From Caryophanales bacterium UBA4278 (GTDB lineage Bacteria > Bacillota_I > Bacilli_A > RFN20 > CAG-826): DNA of 64,000 nucleotides. Positions 1-8,457 of this stretch are shown here, piece by piece. Under the pieces are notes generated by a model. That model did no database searches, was not told the origin of the DNA, and was given only the letters and a program-made list of their open reading frames with translations. The translations under genes and the position numbers were made by a program. The stretch covers positions 1 through 64,000 of the forward strand of contig DGVS01000007.1 of assembly GCA_002395065.1 (NCBI GenBank), given 5' to 3'. Positions within the stretch are counted from its first letter, which is position 1, and each line of letters begins with the position of its first letter.

Positions 1-119
1 AAGATGAGACTTCCCATTCGCAAGAAGTAAGACCCCCGCAATGTTAGCGGGTTGATAGGTCAGAGATGTAAGTGCAGCGATGCATTCAGTCGACTGATAC
101 TAATAGGTCGAGGACTTAA
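1..119 (+). rRNA. 23S ribosomal RNA, 3' end (partial)
   Basis: The sequence matches the conserved 3' end of bacterial 23S rRNA, including the stretch around GATACTAATAGGTCGAGGAC that closes domain VI. The gene begins before the window. The end near 119 is set by similarity to the usual terminus after GAGGACTTAA and may be off by a few bases. The spacer to the 5S gene carries TCTAGTTTTCAAAGAAC (about 211-227), a motif common in Bacillota 23S-5S spacers. Confidence 0.95.
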
Positions 120-229
120 TTTCATAAAATTTTTAAGATTTAAATCGAAAAAGTAATAAAATATAGGGTAACGTAATAACTTAGCTAAGAACATGTAACT
201 TAATATCTAGTTTTCAAAGAACAGACTCG

Positions 230-363
230 AAAAAGAAAAAGTCTGGTGGTGATGGCGCGGTGGACACACCTGTTCCCATCCCGAACACAGAAGTTAAGCA
301 CCGTAGTGACGAAGGTATCCGGTTCTCCGGGGAGAATAGTGAGCTGCTGGGCTTTTTCTTTTT
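230..363 (+). terminator. Extended 5S precursor stem and rRNA operon terminator
   Basis: AAAAAGAAAAAG just before 5S (230-241) is fully complementary to CTTTTTCTTTTT just after it (352-363), lengthening the 5S terminal helix by about 11 base pairs. Such a stem is the kind of substrate used by 5S maturases such as RNase M5. The downstream arm is T-rich and can also serve as the operon terminator. Confidence 0.7.
241..352 (+). rRNA. rrf: 5S ribosomal RNA
   Basis: A 112-base 5S gene with the conserved CCCATCCCGAACAC loop and a terminal helix formed by GTCTGGT at the 5' end and GCTGGGC at the 3' end, including G-U pairs. It follows 23S by about 120 bases in the standard rRNA operon order. The ends are set by helix pairing. 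Confidence 0.95.
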
Positions 364-381
364 AAGCACTATTTTTTAATG

Positions 382-387
382 TATAAT
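382..387 (+). promoter_or_regulatory. -10 box TATAAT, predicted leaderless start of the isomerase-like gene
   Basis: A perfect TATAAT ends six bases before the ATG at 394, so transcription is expected to start at or next to the start codon. An upstream in-frame ATG at 379 overlaps this box and is therefore an unlikely start. No Shine-Dalgarno is present and no good -35 is seen. Confidence 0.65.
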
Positions 388-393
388 ACATTT

Positions 394-1575
394 ATGAAAA
401 TTATTTATTTACGTAGTAAAATCTCTAGTGATCCTCGTCCATTTGAAGCACAACAAAATGAGTATATTCCTGTACTGGAAAAATCACCCGAATTTCAAGC
501 ATTTGTTGGTGAATTGCCGGTGATTTTTATTGAATCAGGTGGAACAGAAGAAGAGTTTAAAGAGATATATCTAAGCCTTCCTGAGCCACATATTTTAGTG
601 GCGACTGGTTCAAACAATTCTCTTCCAGCCAGTTTAGAAATTTGCTCCTTTTTAACTCAACAGAACCATCACTTTGTTTTACTTCATGGAACTCCACTTG
701 AAGTAGTTGAGATGGCCAAAGAAGCGCACAAAAAACAAGAAGCAAACAAGATTCTTAAAGAAACTAAAATTCTAAACGGAATGCGCTTTGGTGTTGTGGG
801 AAAACCATCGAATTGGCTCATCTCTTCGATCACTGATTACAAAGCTTTAAAAGAGAAACTTGGAGTCGAATTAGTTGATATTTCTTTTGAAAGTTTTCGA
901 AAAGAAATTGATGAAGCAAAAGATGTTGTTGATCCAGTGGTTTTTGAACCAAAATTAAATGAAAAAGTTTCTTTAGAAACTTTAAAAGGTGCTCTTAAAA
1001 TCTATAGCGCATTAAGAAACATCATTCAAAAGAACAATTTAAATGGTGTTACAGTTCGTTGTTTTGATCTTCTTGGAACACTTCATAATACATCGTGTTT
1101 AGCTCTAGCAATGCTCAATAAAGATGGTTACATTGCGACATGTGAAGGAGACGTTCCAACAATGCTGACAATGGCGCTTGTTCGCCAGTTGACTCACCAG
1201 TCTGCCTTCCAAGTTAATCCAAGTTACATCAATGTGAAGAATCGTTATGCTATTTTCGCACACTGTACACTTCCTCTTGATATGTGTTTAAGTTATCGAT
1301 TTGACACCCATTTTGAAAGTGGCATTGGACTGGGAATTGCTGGACGACTTAATCTTGGAAAAGTCACTGTTTTAAAGGTCAATAAGGACTGGTCAAAATT
1401 CCAGGTATTTGATGCAAAAATCACCGCAAATCTCGGTCGAAATGACCTTTGTAGAACCCAAGTAAAAGTTGAATTTGATGAAGATATTTCCTCGCTTTTA
1501 GATGAGCCATTAGGTAATCATATTGTCATCTGTTATGGGGCGCACAAGAAGGAAATTGAAGATCTTTTAAAATAA
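394..1575 (+). CDS. L-fucose/L-arabinose isomerase family protein
   Basis: A protein of 393 residues resembling COG2407 fucose-isomerase-like proteins. The C-terminal half shows the family motif around CEGDVPTMLTMAL, followed by an HCT motif, as seen in the metal-binding part of L-fucose/L-arabinose isomerase C-domains. GMRFGVVGKPSNW in the middle resembles the start of the second Rossmann-like domain. Family members interconvert aldoses and ketoses, but substrate cannot be read from sequence, and no sugar kinase or transporter is nearby. It stands alone between the rRNA operon and fakA, with its own promoter and terminator. The start at 394 was chosen over 379 because 379 lies inside the -10 box. 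The family is fairly sure, the reaction is not. Confidence 0.7.
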   Translation: MKIIYLRSKISSDPRPFEAQQNEYIPVLEKSPEFQAFVGELPVIFIESGGTEEEFKEIYLSLPEPHILVATGSNNSLPASLEICSFLTQQNHHFVLLHGTPLEVVEMAKEAHKKQEANKILKETKILNGMRFGVVGKPSNWLISSITDYKALKEKLGVELVDISFESFRKEIDEAKDVVDPVVFEPKLNEKVSLETLKGALKIYSALRNIIQKNNLNGVTVRCFDLLGTLHNTSCLALAMLNKDGYIATCEGDVPTMLTMALVRQLTHQSAFQVNPSYINVKNRYAIFAHCTLPLDMCLSYRFDTHFESGIGLGIAGRLNLGKVTVLKVNKDWSKFQVFDAKITANLGRNDLCRTQVKVEFDEDISSLLDEPLGNHIVICYGAHKKEIEDLLK

Positions 1576-1590
1576 CAAAGAAATCAAAAT

Positions 1591-1620
1591 AGAGAACTCC
1601 TAAAAGGGTTCTCTTTTTTT
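1591..1620 (+). terminator. Rho-independent terminator of the isomerase-like gene
   Basis: AGAGAAC and GTTCTCT form a hairpin followed by a run of T. The end of the T run is also the start of the TTGACA -35 box of the next gene (1619-1624). Confidence 0.85.
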
Positions 1621-1647
1621 GACAACATCTTTATATCGTGCTATATT
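1619..1647 (+). promoter_or_regulatory. Promoter of the fakA-plsX operon
   Basis: TTGACA (1619-1624), a 17-base spacer and TATATT (1642-1647) form a near-consensus sigma-A promoter. Start of transcription is expected near 1654, giving a leader of about 75 bases with a good Shine-Dalgarno. Confidence 0.85.
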
Positions 1648-1695
1648 ACGGGCAAGATAACTTGTTATCTTTGATTTTAATATCGTGCCTAATTA
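1634..1695 (+). promoter_or_regulatory. Operator-like elements at the fakA transcription start
   Basis: An 18-bp perfect inverted repeat, AAGATAAC-TT-GTTATCTT (1654-1671), sits on the predicted transcription start. It is flanked by two copies of a direct repeat ATATCGTGC-NNN-ATTAC, one overlapping the -10 region (from 1633) and one downstream (from 1680). The position fits a repressor site. It does not match the known Bacillus FapR box, which normally controls plsX. Binding protein unknown. Confidence 0.5.
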
Positions 1696-1728
1696 CTTAT
1701 TTTAAATATCAAAAAGAAGGTGAGCAGT

Positions 1729-3393
1729 ATGAAAACTATTGATGGAAAAACCTTGAAGGAGATGTTCGTCTCAGCGAGCAACAATCTCTACAATCATTAT
1801 CCAGAAGTTGACGCACTCAATGTCTTCCCAGTACCAGATGGAGACACTGGCATGAACATGTCGATGACGATGACCAATGGTGCTAAATTCGTGAAAGATC
1901 TTGATAGCGACGACGCCTACCAAGTTGCTAATACATTTGCAAAAGGCTTACTAATGGGTGCTCGTGGAAACTCTGGCGTTATTACATCACAAATCTTCCG
2001 CGGTTTCGCTCAAAGTCTTGAAGGAAAGAAGAGCATTAACTCAGTTCAATTATCCGAAGCATTCAAAAATGGTGCTAAGGTAGCATATAAAGCAGTTATT
2101 CGCCCAGTTGAAGGAACAATTCTAACAGTTGTTCGTGAATCAAGCGCGGCGTTAAATGAATTCACCGAAACATCCACAGGAATTGTGGAAGCGGTTGAGA
2201 AACTTGTTTCTGAAGCGAAGAAATCTTTAAAACGTACCCCAGATCTTTTACCAGTTCTTAAAGAAGTCGGTGTTGTCGACTCTGGTGGTGCTGGTTTAGT
2301 GAAGATTTTTGAAGGTATGCTTTCTTTCCTTAAAGGGAAATTCATTGAAAGAGAAGAGAGTGCTTCCCAAGAGAAAGCGAAAGTTGAATCTCCAATCGGA
2401 GATATGGATAAGGATGATGAGTTTGGTTATTGCACCGAATTCATCATGCGCCTAGGTCCAGCTGACGAAAAAGAAAAGTTCGATGAACAATCGTTTAAAG
2501 CCACTTTGATTGAACGAGGTAATTCTATTGTTGTAGTTCGCGATGATGATATTGTTAAAGTTCATATTCACACATTAAATCCAGGTAATATTCTTACCTT
2601 TGCTCAAGCTTATGGTGAATTTGTCACGATTAAAGTTGAGAATATGACTGAACAACATAGTAAACTTCAAACCCCACCTTCTTTAAAGAAGAAAGAGGAA
2701 GAATCCAAACCAGTTCCAACTGTTCCAACCCAAGCATATGGCTTGGTGGCTATTTCTGCTGGCAAAGGTATTGATGAAATGTTTACTGCTATTGGCGCAA
2801 ACGAAATCGTCAGTGGTGGTCAAACAATGAATCCATCGATCGAAGATATCGCTAACGCCTGCCGACGTTGCAATGCGAAAACAGTTTACGTTTTCCCAAA
2901 TAACTCCAACATTGTCATGGCTGCTGTTCAAGCTGCCGATGTTCTTTCTGATGAATTTAAGGTCTATGTTGTTCCAACCAAGACCATTCCACAAGGTATT
3001 GCAGCATGCTCCGTCTTTAATGAAGACGTTTCCCCAGCCGAGAACTTCAAGACCATGAAGGAAGAATTGAAAAACATTCATTCTGGATCTGTTACTTATG
3101 CAATCAAGGATACCAAGATGAACGGTGTTGAAGTGAAGAAAGACTACTTCATGGGCATCTACGAGAAGAAGATTATCTCCTGCCACCGACGTGTCGCACA
3201 CGCCTTATATGACTTACTTGAAGCAATGGTGACTGAAGATACATTCTTAATTACCATTCTTGTTGGTGCTGATATCAACGATGAAAGGATGAATAACATC
3301 GCTGAAAAGATCATGAAGAAATATGAGAATATCGAAATTGATATTCGTCGTGGTGATCAACCAGTTTATTCATTCCTCGTTGGCGTGGAATAA
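1729..3393 (+). CDS. fakA: Fatty acid kinase, ATP-binding subunit FakA (YloV/DhaL family)
   Basis: A protein of 554 residues, matching the usual length of FakA. The N-terminal DhaL domain (about residues 8-200) has the ATP/Mg motif NVFPVPDGDTG near residue 35 and the GARGNSGV motif. A middle FakA domain and a C-terminal DegV-like domain follow. FakA binds ATP and, with a FakB fatty-acid carrier, phosphorylates exogenous fatty acids, feeding acyl-phosphate to PlsX, which is the next gene. The ATG at 1729 is preferred to a GTG at 1720 because AGAAGG at 1715-1720 then lies eight bases upstream. First gene of a tightly packed operon running to ffh. No FakB is in the window. Confidence 0.92.
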   Translation: MKTIDGKTLKEMFVSASNNLYNHYPEVDALNVFPVPDGDTGMNMSMTMTNGAKFVKDLDSDDAYQVANTFAKGLLMGARGNSGVITSQIFRGFAQSLEGKKSINSVQLSEAFKNGAKVAYKAVIRPVEGTILTVVRESSAALNEFTETSTGIVEAVEKLVSEAKKSLKRTPDLLPVLKEVGVVDSGGAGLVKIFEGMLSFLKGKFIEREESASQEKAKVESPIGDMDKDDEFGYCTEFIMRLGPADEKEKFDEQSFKATLIERGNSIVVVRDDDIVKVHIHTLNPGNILTFAQAYGEFVTIKVENMTEQHSKLQTPPSLKKKEEESKPVPTVPTQAYGLVAISAGKGIDEMFTAIGANEIVSGGQTMNPSIEDIANACRRCNAKTVYVFPNNSNIVMAAVQAADVLSDEFKVYVVPTKTIPQGIAACSVFNEDVSPAENFKTMKEELKNIHSGSVTYAIKDTKMNGVEVKKDYFMGIYEKKIISCHRRVAHALYDLLEAMVTEDTFLITILVGADINDERMNNIAEKIMKKYENIEIDIRRGDQPVYSFLVGVE

Positions 3394-3402
3394 GGAGAAA
3401 TT

Positions 3403-4368
3403 ATGGTTAAGTTAATTGTTGATTTAATGGGCGGAGACAACGGCTATAAAGCCACTGTTGAAGCGATCAATAAATTTGTTAATGAACACGACGATTGTGA
3501 AATCGTTGGTGTGGGAGATCCTGCTGTTCTTTCTGATTTATCAGAAAAGGTGCGTGTGATTCCATCATCAACCATCGCACCTATGGAATGTAGCGTCATG
3601 CAAGCAATGCGCGATAAAGAGTCCAGCGTGTACAAAGCCGTTTCAAACGTTATCGTAGAAAACGCTGATGGTGTTGTCTCTGCTGGTTCAACCGGTGCAT
3701 TCCTTTCACTTTGCACTTTAATCTTGAAAAAGATTGATGGTATTTCCCGTCCTGCATTAACAACCCCATTCCCAACAAAAAAAGATAAATATGTTATTCT
3801 TTGCGACATTGGCGCGTCCGTAGAAAATAACGCCCACGAATTATGCCAATTCGCAAAAATGGGTCAAGCATATGCCAGCGCATTATACGGGACTAAGAAA
3901 CCGACATATCAGCTTATATCAAACGGAGTTGAAGAAGGAAAAGGTACTCCAGAGCTGATCGAAGCTTATTCAATGATGAAAGCTGATCCTTTGTTTAAAG
4001 GATATGTTGAAGGACGTCACGTTGTTGATGGCGAATCAGATGTTGTTGTCTTCCCAGGATTTGTTGGTAATGTCTTCTTAAAAACAAGTGAAGGCATTGG
4101 TAAGATGTGCGGAGATATGTTAAAAGACGCATTCACCAAAAACATTTTTACAAAAATCGGTTATCTTTTTGCTAAAGGCGGAATGAAAGATTTCAAATCA
4201 AAAATGGATTATAAACGCTACGGTGGAGCAATGTTAATTGGTGTGAATAAGATTGCTGTTAAGTCACACGGAAACGCTGATGCTCGCACATTTTATAACG
4301 CTGTTAATTTAGCATACAATTTAGCGAAAAACGATTTAGTTGGAAAAGTTAAAGAAAGTTTAAAATAA
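3403..4368 (+). CDS. plsX: Phosphate acyltransferase PlsX
   Basis: A protein of 321 residues with the PlsX N-terminal DLMGGDNG motif and typical blocks such as GFVGNVFLKTSEG. PlsX makes acyl-phosphate from acyl-ACP, and in the reverse direction links FakA product to acyl-ACP; acyl-phosphate is the donor for PlsY in phosphatidic acid synthesis. It starts nine bases after fakA with an AAGGAG site five bases before ATG. In Bacillus fabD, fabG and acpP stand between plsX and rnc; here rnc follows directly, so the acyl-carrier gene must be elsewhere. Confidence 0.95.
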   Translation: MVKLIVDLMGGDNGYKATVEAINKFVNEHDDCEIVGVGDPAVLSDLSEKVRVIPSSTIAPMECSVMQAMRDKESSVYKAVSNVIVENADGVVSAGSTGAFLSLCTLILKKIDGISRPALTTPFPTKKDKYVILCDIGASVENNAHELCQFAKMGQAYASALYGTKKPTYQLISNGVEEGKGTPELIEAYSMMKADPLFKGYVEGRHVVDGESDVVVFPGFVGNVFLKTSEGIGKMCGDMLKDAFTKNIFTKIGYLFAKGGMKDFKSKMDYKRYGGAMLIGVNKIAVKSHGNADARTFYNAVNLAYNLAKNDLVGKVKESLK

Positions 4369-5048
4369 TGAAGAATATCCAAGAATTGCTGGTTAAATTT
4401 AACATCAAACCTCATTCGTTAGCGAATTATGAGGAAGCTTTTACACACTCTTCTTTTAACGCTGATGCAAACACAAAACACTACGATTATGAACGTTTTG
4501 AATTCTTGGGTGATTCTGTGATTAATATGGTTGTAACTGAGTATGCTTTTAAAGTTCATCCTGAAATGGGTCAAGGCAATCTTACAAAACTTAAAAGTAT
4601 GCTTGTTGCGACAAACTCCTTAGCGGCACTTTCATTAAAGTACGGATTACACGAATACATCCGTGTTGGCAATTCGTTTGTCGCTCAAATTAGTCAATCT
4701 AAACACTTGCTAGAAGATGTTTTTGAATCATTCATTGGTGCAGTTTATCTTGACCAAGGTTTTGAATTCACCAAAAAACTTCTTTTAGATATTTTTGCAA
4801 AGGAGATCGAAAACTTTAATATCTCCGAAATGACGGATTACAAATCCAAACTACAAGAAGAAACGCAGGCAGAACATCGCGAATCAGTTGTCTATGAACT
4901 TATTAATGAGTCTGGGCCGGCACATGACCGTACCTTTACTGTTCGAGTCTTGTTTGACGGAATTGAACTCGGTGTAGGCACTGGTTCAACCAAGAAACAA
5001 GCTGAGCAAAACGCAGCTAAGCAAGCACTAGAAAAACGAGTTAAATAA
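4368..5048 (+). CDS. rnc: Ribonuclease III
   Basis: A protein of 226 residues with the RNase III signature ERFEFLGDS at residues 42-50 (acidic metal ligands in the usual places), a second catalytic acidic motif EDVFESFIGAVYLD, and a C-terminal double-stranded-RNA-binding domain from about residue 155. It cleaves double-stranded RNA in rRNA processing. Its start codon overlaps the plsX stop (TAATG), implying translational coupling. Order plsX-rnc-ftsY is as in Bacillus but without acpP and smc. Confidence 0.95.
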   Translation: MKNIQELLVKFNIKPHSLANYEEAFTHSSFNADANTKHYDYERFEFLGDSVINMVVTEYAFKVHPEMGQGNLTKLKSMLVATNSLAALSLKYGLHEYIRVGNSFVAQISQSKHLLEDVFESFIGAVYLDQGFEFTKKLLLDIFAKEIENFNISEMTDYKSKLQEETQAEHRESVVYELINESGPAHDRTFTVRVLFDGIELGVGTGSTKKQAEQNAAKQALEKRVK

Positions 5049-5051
5049 TTT

Positions 5052-6035
5052 ATGGGTTTATTTAAATTTCTCAGAGAGAAGTTTTCTAAAAAGCAAGACG
5101 AAGAGACTAAAGTCTATGTCGAGGGAATGAGTAAATCCCGCGAGCATTTTGCAAACAAACTTGATGAACTTTCCAAACGTTATAAAGAAGTCAATCAAGA
5201 ATATTTTGAACAACTCGAAGAAATTTTAATTGAAGCCGATGTTGGAGTTTCTCTAACACTTCGTTTAATTGAAGAAGTCATTAATGAAAGTAAAGAACAA
5301 GGCATTAAAGAACCTAAACAAATCAATGAGCTTGTCGTAGACAAGATGTTTGTCGGATACGCCGAAAAAGGCGATATTATTAACGAAGTTCAGTTTGTGA
5401 AAGATGGTCCGACAGTTTTACTAGTTGCCGGTGTTAATGGAGTTGGTAAAACAACATCTATTGCTAAACTGGCTTATCGCTATATTGCTCAAGGCAAGAA
5501 GGTTAAACTTTGTGCCGCAGATACATTTCGAGCCGGGGCAACAGAGCAACTAACAATCTGGGCCAATCGACTTGGTTGTGAAATCGTTGTTGGAAAAGCC
5601 AATTCTGATCCAGCAAGTGTTGCATATGATGCCGCGTATCAAGCCAAGCGTGATGGGACAGATCTTCTTATAGTTGATACCGCTGGTAGACTTCAAAACA
5701 AAATTAATTTAATGAACGAGTTAGCAAAAATTTCTCGTGTTATTTCTAAAGAAATCCCAAATGCTCCACACGAAGCATTCCTAATCATTGACGCAACAAC
5801 CGGCCAAAACGGAGTAATTCAAGCTAAGCAATTCTTAGACTGCATTAAATTAACAGGAATTGTTATTACAAAGATGGATGGAACATCCAAAGGTGGAATT
5901 ATTCTTGCTATCCGTGATGAACTTGGTGTACCAGTTCGCTTTATCGGTTTAGGCGAAAAGATGACTGATTTAGAAGAATTTGATTTAGATAAATATTTAT
6001 ATGGACTTTGCTTAGGAGGAAAGATTGATGAATAA
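5052..6035 (+). CDS. ftsY: Signal recognition particle receptor FtsY
   Basis: A protein of 327 residues with the SRP-GTPase NG domain: P-loop GVNGVGKTTS near residue 127, DTAGRL (G3) and TKMDGTSKGG (G4 and closing motif). There is only a short charged N-terminal stretch instead of the long acidic A domain of some bacteria. FtsY receives SRP-nascent chain complexes at the membrane and hydrolyses GTP together with Ffh, encoded two genes downstream. No strong Shine-Dalgarno is visible in the three-base gap after rnc. Confidence 0.95.
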   Translation: MGLFKFLREKFSKKQDEETKVYVEGMSKSREHFANKLDELSKRYKEVNQEYFEQLEEILIEADVGVSLTLRLIEEVINESKEQGIKEPKQINELVVDKMFVGYAEKGDIINEVQFVKDGPTVLLVAGVNGVGKTTSIAKLAYRYIAQGKKVKLCAADTFRAGATEQLTIWANRLGCEIVVGKANSDPASVAYDAAYQAKRDGTDLLIVDTAGRLQNKINLMNELAKISRVISKEIPNAPHEAFLIIDATTGQNGVIQAKQFLDCIKLTGIVITKMDGTSKGGIILAIRDELGVPVRFIGLGEKMTDLEEFDLDKYLYGLCLGGKIDE

Positions 6036-6321
6036 CATTGAAGAAACAGTTCACATCAATCGTTTGCTCGATATTTATGGCGAACTTTTAAGCAAAACAC
6101 AATATGAAATTATGTGTGACTATTTCTGGGCAAATCTTTCTTTATCAGAGATTTCACAATTAAGAAAAATCAGTCGAACTGCTGTTTCTGATGCGATAAA
6201 TAAAGGCATTGAAAAACTCAACATTTGCGAAGAAAAAGTTGGGATTTGCAAGGTTTTTGATGAATTTAAAGATGATGAAACTGCCCAAAAAATAGAGAGG
6301 AAATTACGCCATGGCATTTGA
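6028..6321 (+). CDS. ylxM: YlxM-family helix-turn-helix protein
   Basis: A 97-residue protein between ftsY and ffh, the position of YlxM throughout Bacillota. It has the sigma-region-4-like helix-turn-helix seen as LSLSEISQLRKISRTAVSDAI. YlxM is reported to associate with SRP in some Firmicutes. The ATG at 6028 is preferred to a TTG at 6025 because AGGAGG at 6015-6020 is then seven bases upstream. The gene overlaps ftsY by eight bases and ffh by eleven, so the three proteins are coupled. Confidence 0.88.
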   Translation: MNNIEETVHINRLLDIYGELLSKTQYEIMCDYFWANLSLSEISQLRKISRTAVSDAINKGIEKLNICEEKVGICKVFDEFKDDETAQKIERKLRHGI

Positions 6322-7669
6322 GTCTCTTAGTGAAAAGTTTCAAGGTATTTTAAAGAAGATTCGTGGTCAGTCTCGATTGACTGAATCGAATATGGAAGAC
6401 ATGCTCAAGGAAGTGCGTATCGCTCTTCTTGAAGCCGATGTTAATTTTAAAGTTGTTAAGCAATTCACCGAGTCTGTAAAACAAAAAGCTATTGGTGAAC
6501 AAGTGTATCTAAAAGTCAATCCTTCACAAATGGTGGTGAAGATTGTTCACGATGAATTGACCGAACTTTTGGGTTCTGGAGATAGTGAACTTAAATTTGA
6601 AAAGAACAAACCAACAATCATTCTTTTGGTAGGTCTACAAGGGACTGGTAAAACAACATCAGCCGGTAAATTAGCTTTGCTAATGAAGAAGAAACTAAAT
6701 AAAAAAGTTCTTCTTGCTGCAGGTGATGTATATCGTCCAGCTGCGATTGATCAGTTATCGCAGATTGGTGCACAAATTCAAGTTCCTGTATTTACAATGG
6801 GAACCGATGTTTCGCCTGTTGAAATCGCTAAAAAAGCAAAAGAAAAAGCATACAACGAACACTTTGATGTGTTGATTATTGATACTGCTGGTCGATTACA
6901 AATCGATGAGACTCTCATGAAGGAGTTAAATGATATTACCGATGCTGTTCAGCCAACAGAAACACTTCTTTTAGTAGATGCTATGTCTGGTCAAGACGCA
7001 ATTAATGTTGCCACAGCATTCCATAGTGCATTAAACCTCACCGGTATTATCATGTCTAAACTTGATGGTGATGCCCGTGGTGGTTCAGCTTTATCAATTA
7101 AACACCTAACAGGTGTTCCAATTAAATTTGCTGGTACTGGAGAAAAACTTTCAGATTTAGATCAATTCCACCCAGATCGTATGGCGGACCGTATTCTAGG
7201 CATGGGTGATGTTGTCACTCTTGTTGAGAAGGTTAAAGAAGAAATTGATGAAAAAGAAGCAGCCCGTGAAGCGAACAAAATGCTCGAAGGCAAGTTTACT
7301 TTGGATGATTTGATTGTCCAAATGAAACGTATTCAACGTATGGGCTCACTCGGTGGACTTCTCCGTTTGATTCCGGGAATGCCAAAGATTACCGAAGAAC
7401 AAAAGGAAGCCGGCGAAAAAGAAATGCGCACAATGGAAGCGATTGTCAATTCAATGACACCATATGAACGCAAACATCCAGAAGTATTAAAAAATTCTCG
7501 TAAAGTTCGCATCGCGAAAGGTTGCGGAAAGACCAACGCTGATATTAATCGTCTTCTAAAGAAATTTGAACAAATGCAAGAGATGATGAAAAAGATGCAA
7601 CAGTATAAAAAAACCGGGAGAATGCCTCCCGGAATGAATTTACCTGGTGGTGGAATCGGAGCGATGTAA
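6311..7669 (+). CDS. ffh: Signal recognition particle protein Ffh
   Basis: A protein of 452 residues with the N domain, the GTPase domain (P-loop GLQGTGKTTS near residue 107, DTAGRL, SKLDGDARGG) and a methionine-rich M domain from about residue 300 that binds SRP RNA and signal sequences (LLRLIPGMPK, MKKMQ segments). It ends in a flexible glycine/methionine tail. Last gene of the fakA operon. Its stop codon lies in the loop of the downstream terminator. No SRP RNA gene was recognised in the window. Confidence 0.96.
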   Translation: MAFESLSEKFQGILKKIRGQSRLTESNMEDMLKEVRIALLEADVNFKVVKQFTESVKQKAIGEQVYLKVNPSQMVVKIVHDELTELLGSGDSELKFEKNKPTIILLVGLQGTGKTTSAGKLALLMKKKLNKKVLLAAGDVYRPAAIDQLSQIGAQIQVPVFTMGTDVSPVEIAKKAKEKAYNEHFDVLIIDTAGRLQIDETLMKELNDITDAVQPTETLLLVDAMSGQDAINVATAFHSALNLTGIIMSKLDGDARGGSALSIKHLTGVPIKFAGTGEKLSDLDQFHPDRMADRILGMGDVVTLVEKVKEEIDEKEAAREANKMLEGKFTLDDLIVQMKRIQRMGSLGGLLRLIPGMPKITEEQKEAGEKEMRTMEAIVNSMTPYERKHPEVLKNSRKVRIAKGCGKTNADINRLLKKFEQMQEMMKKMQQYKKTGRMPPGMNLPGGGIGAM

Positions 7670-7682
7670 TTCGCTCCTTTTC
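7658..7682 (+). terminator. Terminator of the fakA-ffh operon
   Basis: GGAGCGA (7658-7664) pairs with TCGCTCC (7671-7677), followed by TTTTCTTT. The loop contains the ffh stop codon. The gene on the other side, trmD, converges on it. Confidence 0.85.
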
Positions 7683-7683
7683 T

Positions 7684-8457
7684 TTACTTTGTAAATTTCT
7701 TACCTTTTTCTAAAGCATTTTTTAACCACTTTGGTTCATCTTCACCTTCATCAATTTCTTTGAGGAGTTTTTGATCCTGTTTGGTTAATGTGTGCTTTTC
7801 AAATAAGTCTGGTCGATATTTTCTTGTTAGACGAAGACTTTCTTTGCGTCGGTATTTTTCGATTGCTTCATGATTTCCGGTATAAAGAATATCTGGAACA
7901 ACATGACCATCAAATTCTTTTGGTTCTGTGTATTGCGGATATTCAAGTAGTGAATCGGTGAATGTTTCTTCATCAAGTGAAGCATCAGTAATTGCTCCAT
8001 CAAGAAGACGAATTACAGCATCTGAGATAGCCATCGCACCAATCTCTCCTCCGGTTAAAACATAATCGCCAATTGAGATTTCTTCATCGACATAATTTGA
8101 GACTCTTTCATCAACTCCTTCATAGTGTCCACAAACGATTGTTAAATCTTCAAGTTTTGCAAAATTAACCGCGAATTGCTGGTTAAATTGTTTTCCTTTC
8201 GGACTCATTAAGATTTTATAACTATGAGGAGTTTCGATTGATTTTAGTGCATCTACAATTGGCTGACATTTCATAATTAAACCAGCTCCTCCGCCAATTG
8301 GTGGAGTATCAACTCGATGGTATTTATCGATGGTGAAATCACGAATATTGATGATCTTAATTTCAACAACTTTCTTTGCCAAGGCGCGTTTAATAATCGA
8401 GTTTGTTAAGAACCCGTCAAACATCTCTGGAAATAAGGTTAAAATATTGATTCTCAT
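7684..8457 (-). CDS. trmD: tRNA (guanine-N1)-methyltransferase TrmD
   Basis: A protein of 257 residues with SPOUT-class TrmD motifs: N-terminal NILTLFPEMF, the trefoil-knot segments GHYEGVDERV and IGDYVLTGGE that bind S-adenosylmethionine, and a C-terminal helical domain. It methylates G37 of tRNAs reading CNN codons; the tRNA-Pro and tRNA-Leu genes in this window are examples of substrates. It overlaps rimM by four bases. The whole rpsP-khpA-rimM-trmD block is on the opposite strand to ffh and rplS, which normally flank it in the same direction. Confidence 0.95.
   Translation of the reverse strand: MRINILTLFPEMFDGFLTNSIIKRALAKKVVEIKIINIRDFTIDKYHRVDTPPIGGGAGLIMKCQPIVDALKSIETPHSYKILMSPKGKQFNQQFAVNFAKLEDLTIVCGHYEGVDERVSNYVDEEISIGDYVLTGGEIGAMAISDAVIRLLDGAITDASLDEETFTDSLLEYPQYTEPKEFDGHVVPDILYTGNHEAIEKYRRKESLRLTRKYRPDLFEKHTLTKQDQKLLKEIDEGEDEPKWLKNALEKGKKFTK

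Noticed and set aside
2683..3201. Minus-strand frame of 172 codons inside fakA
   Set aside because: Lies fully within a well-supported conserved gene and has no start signals.
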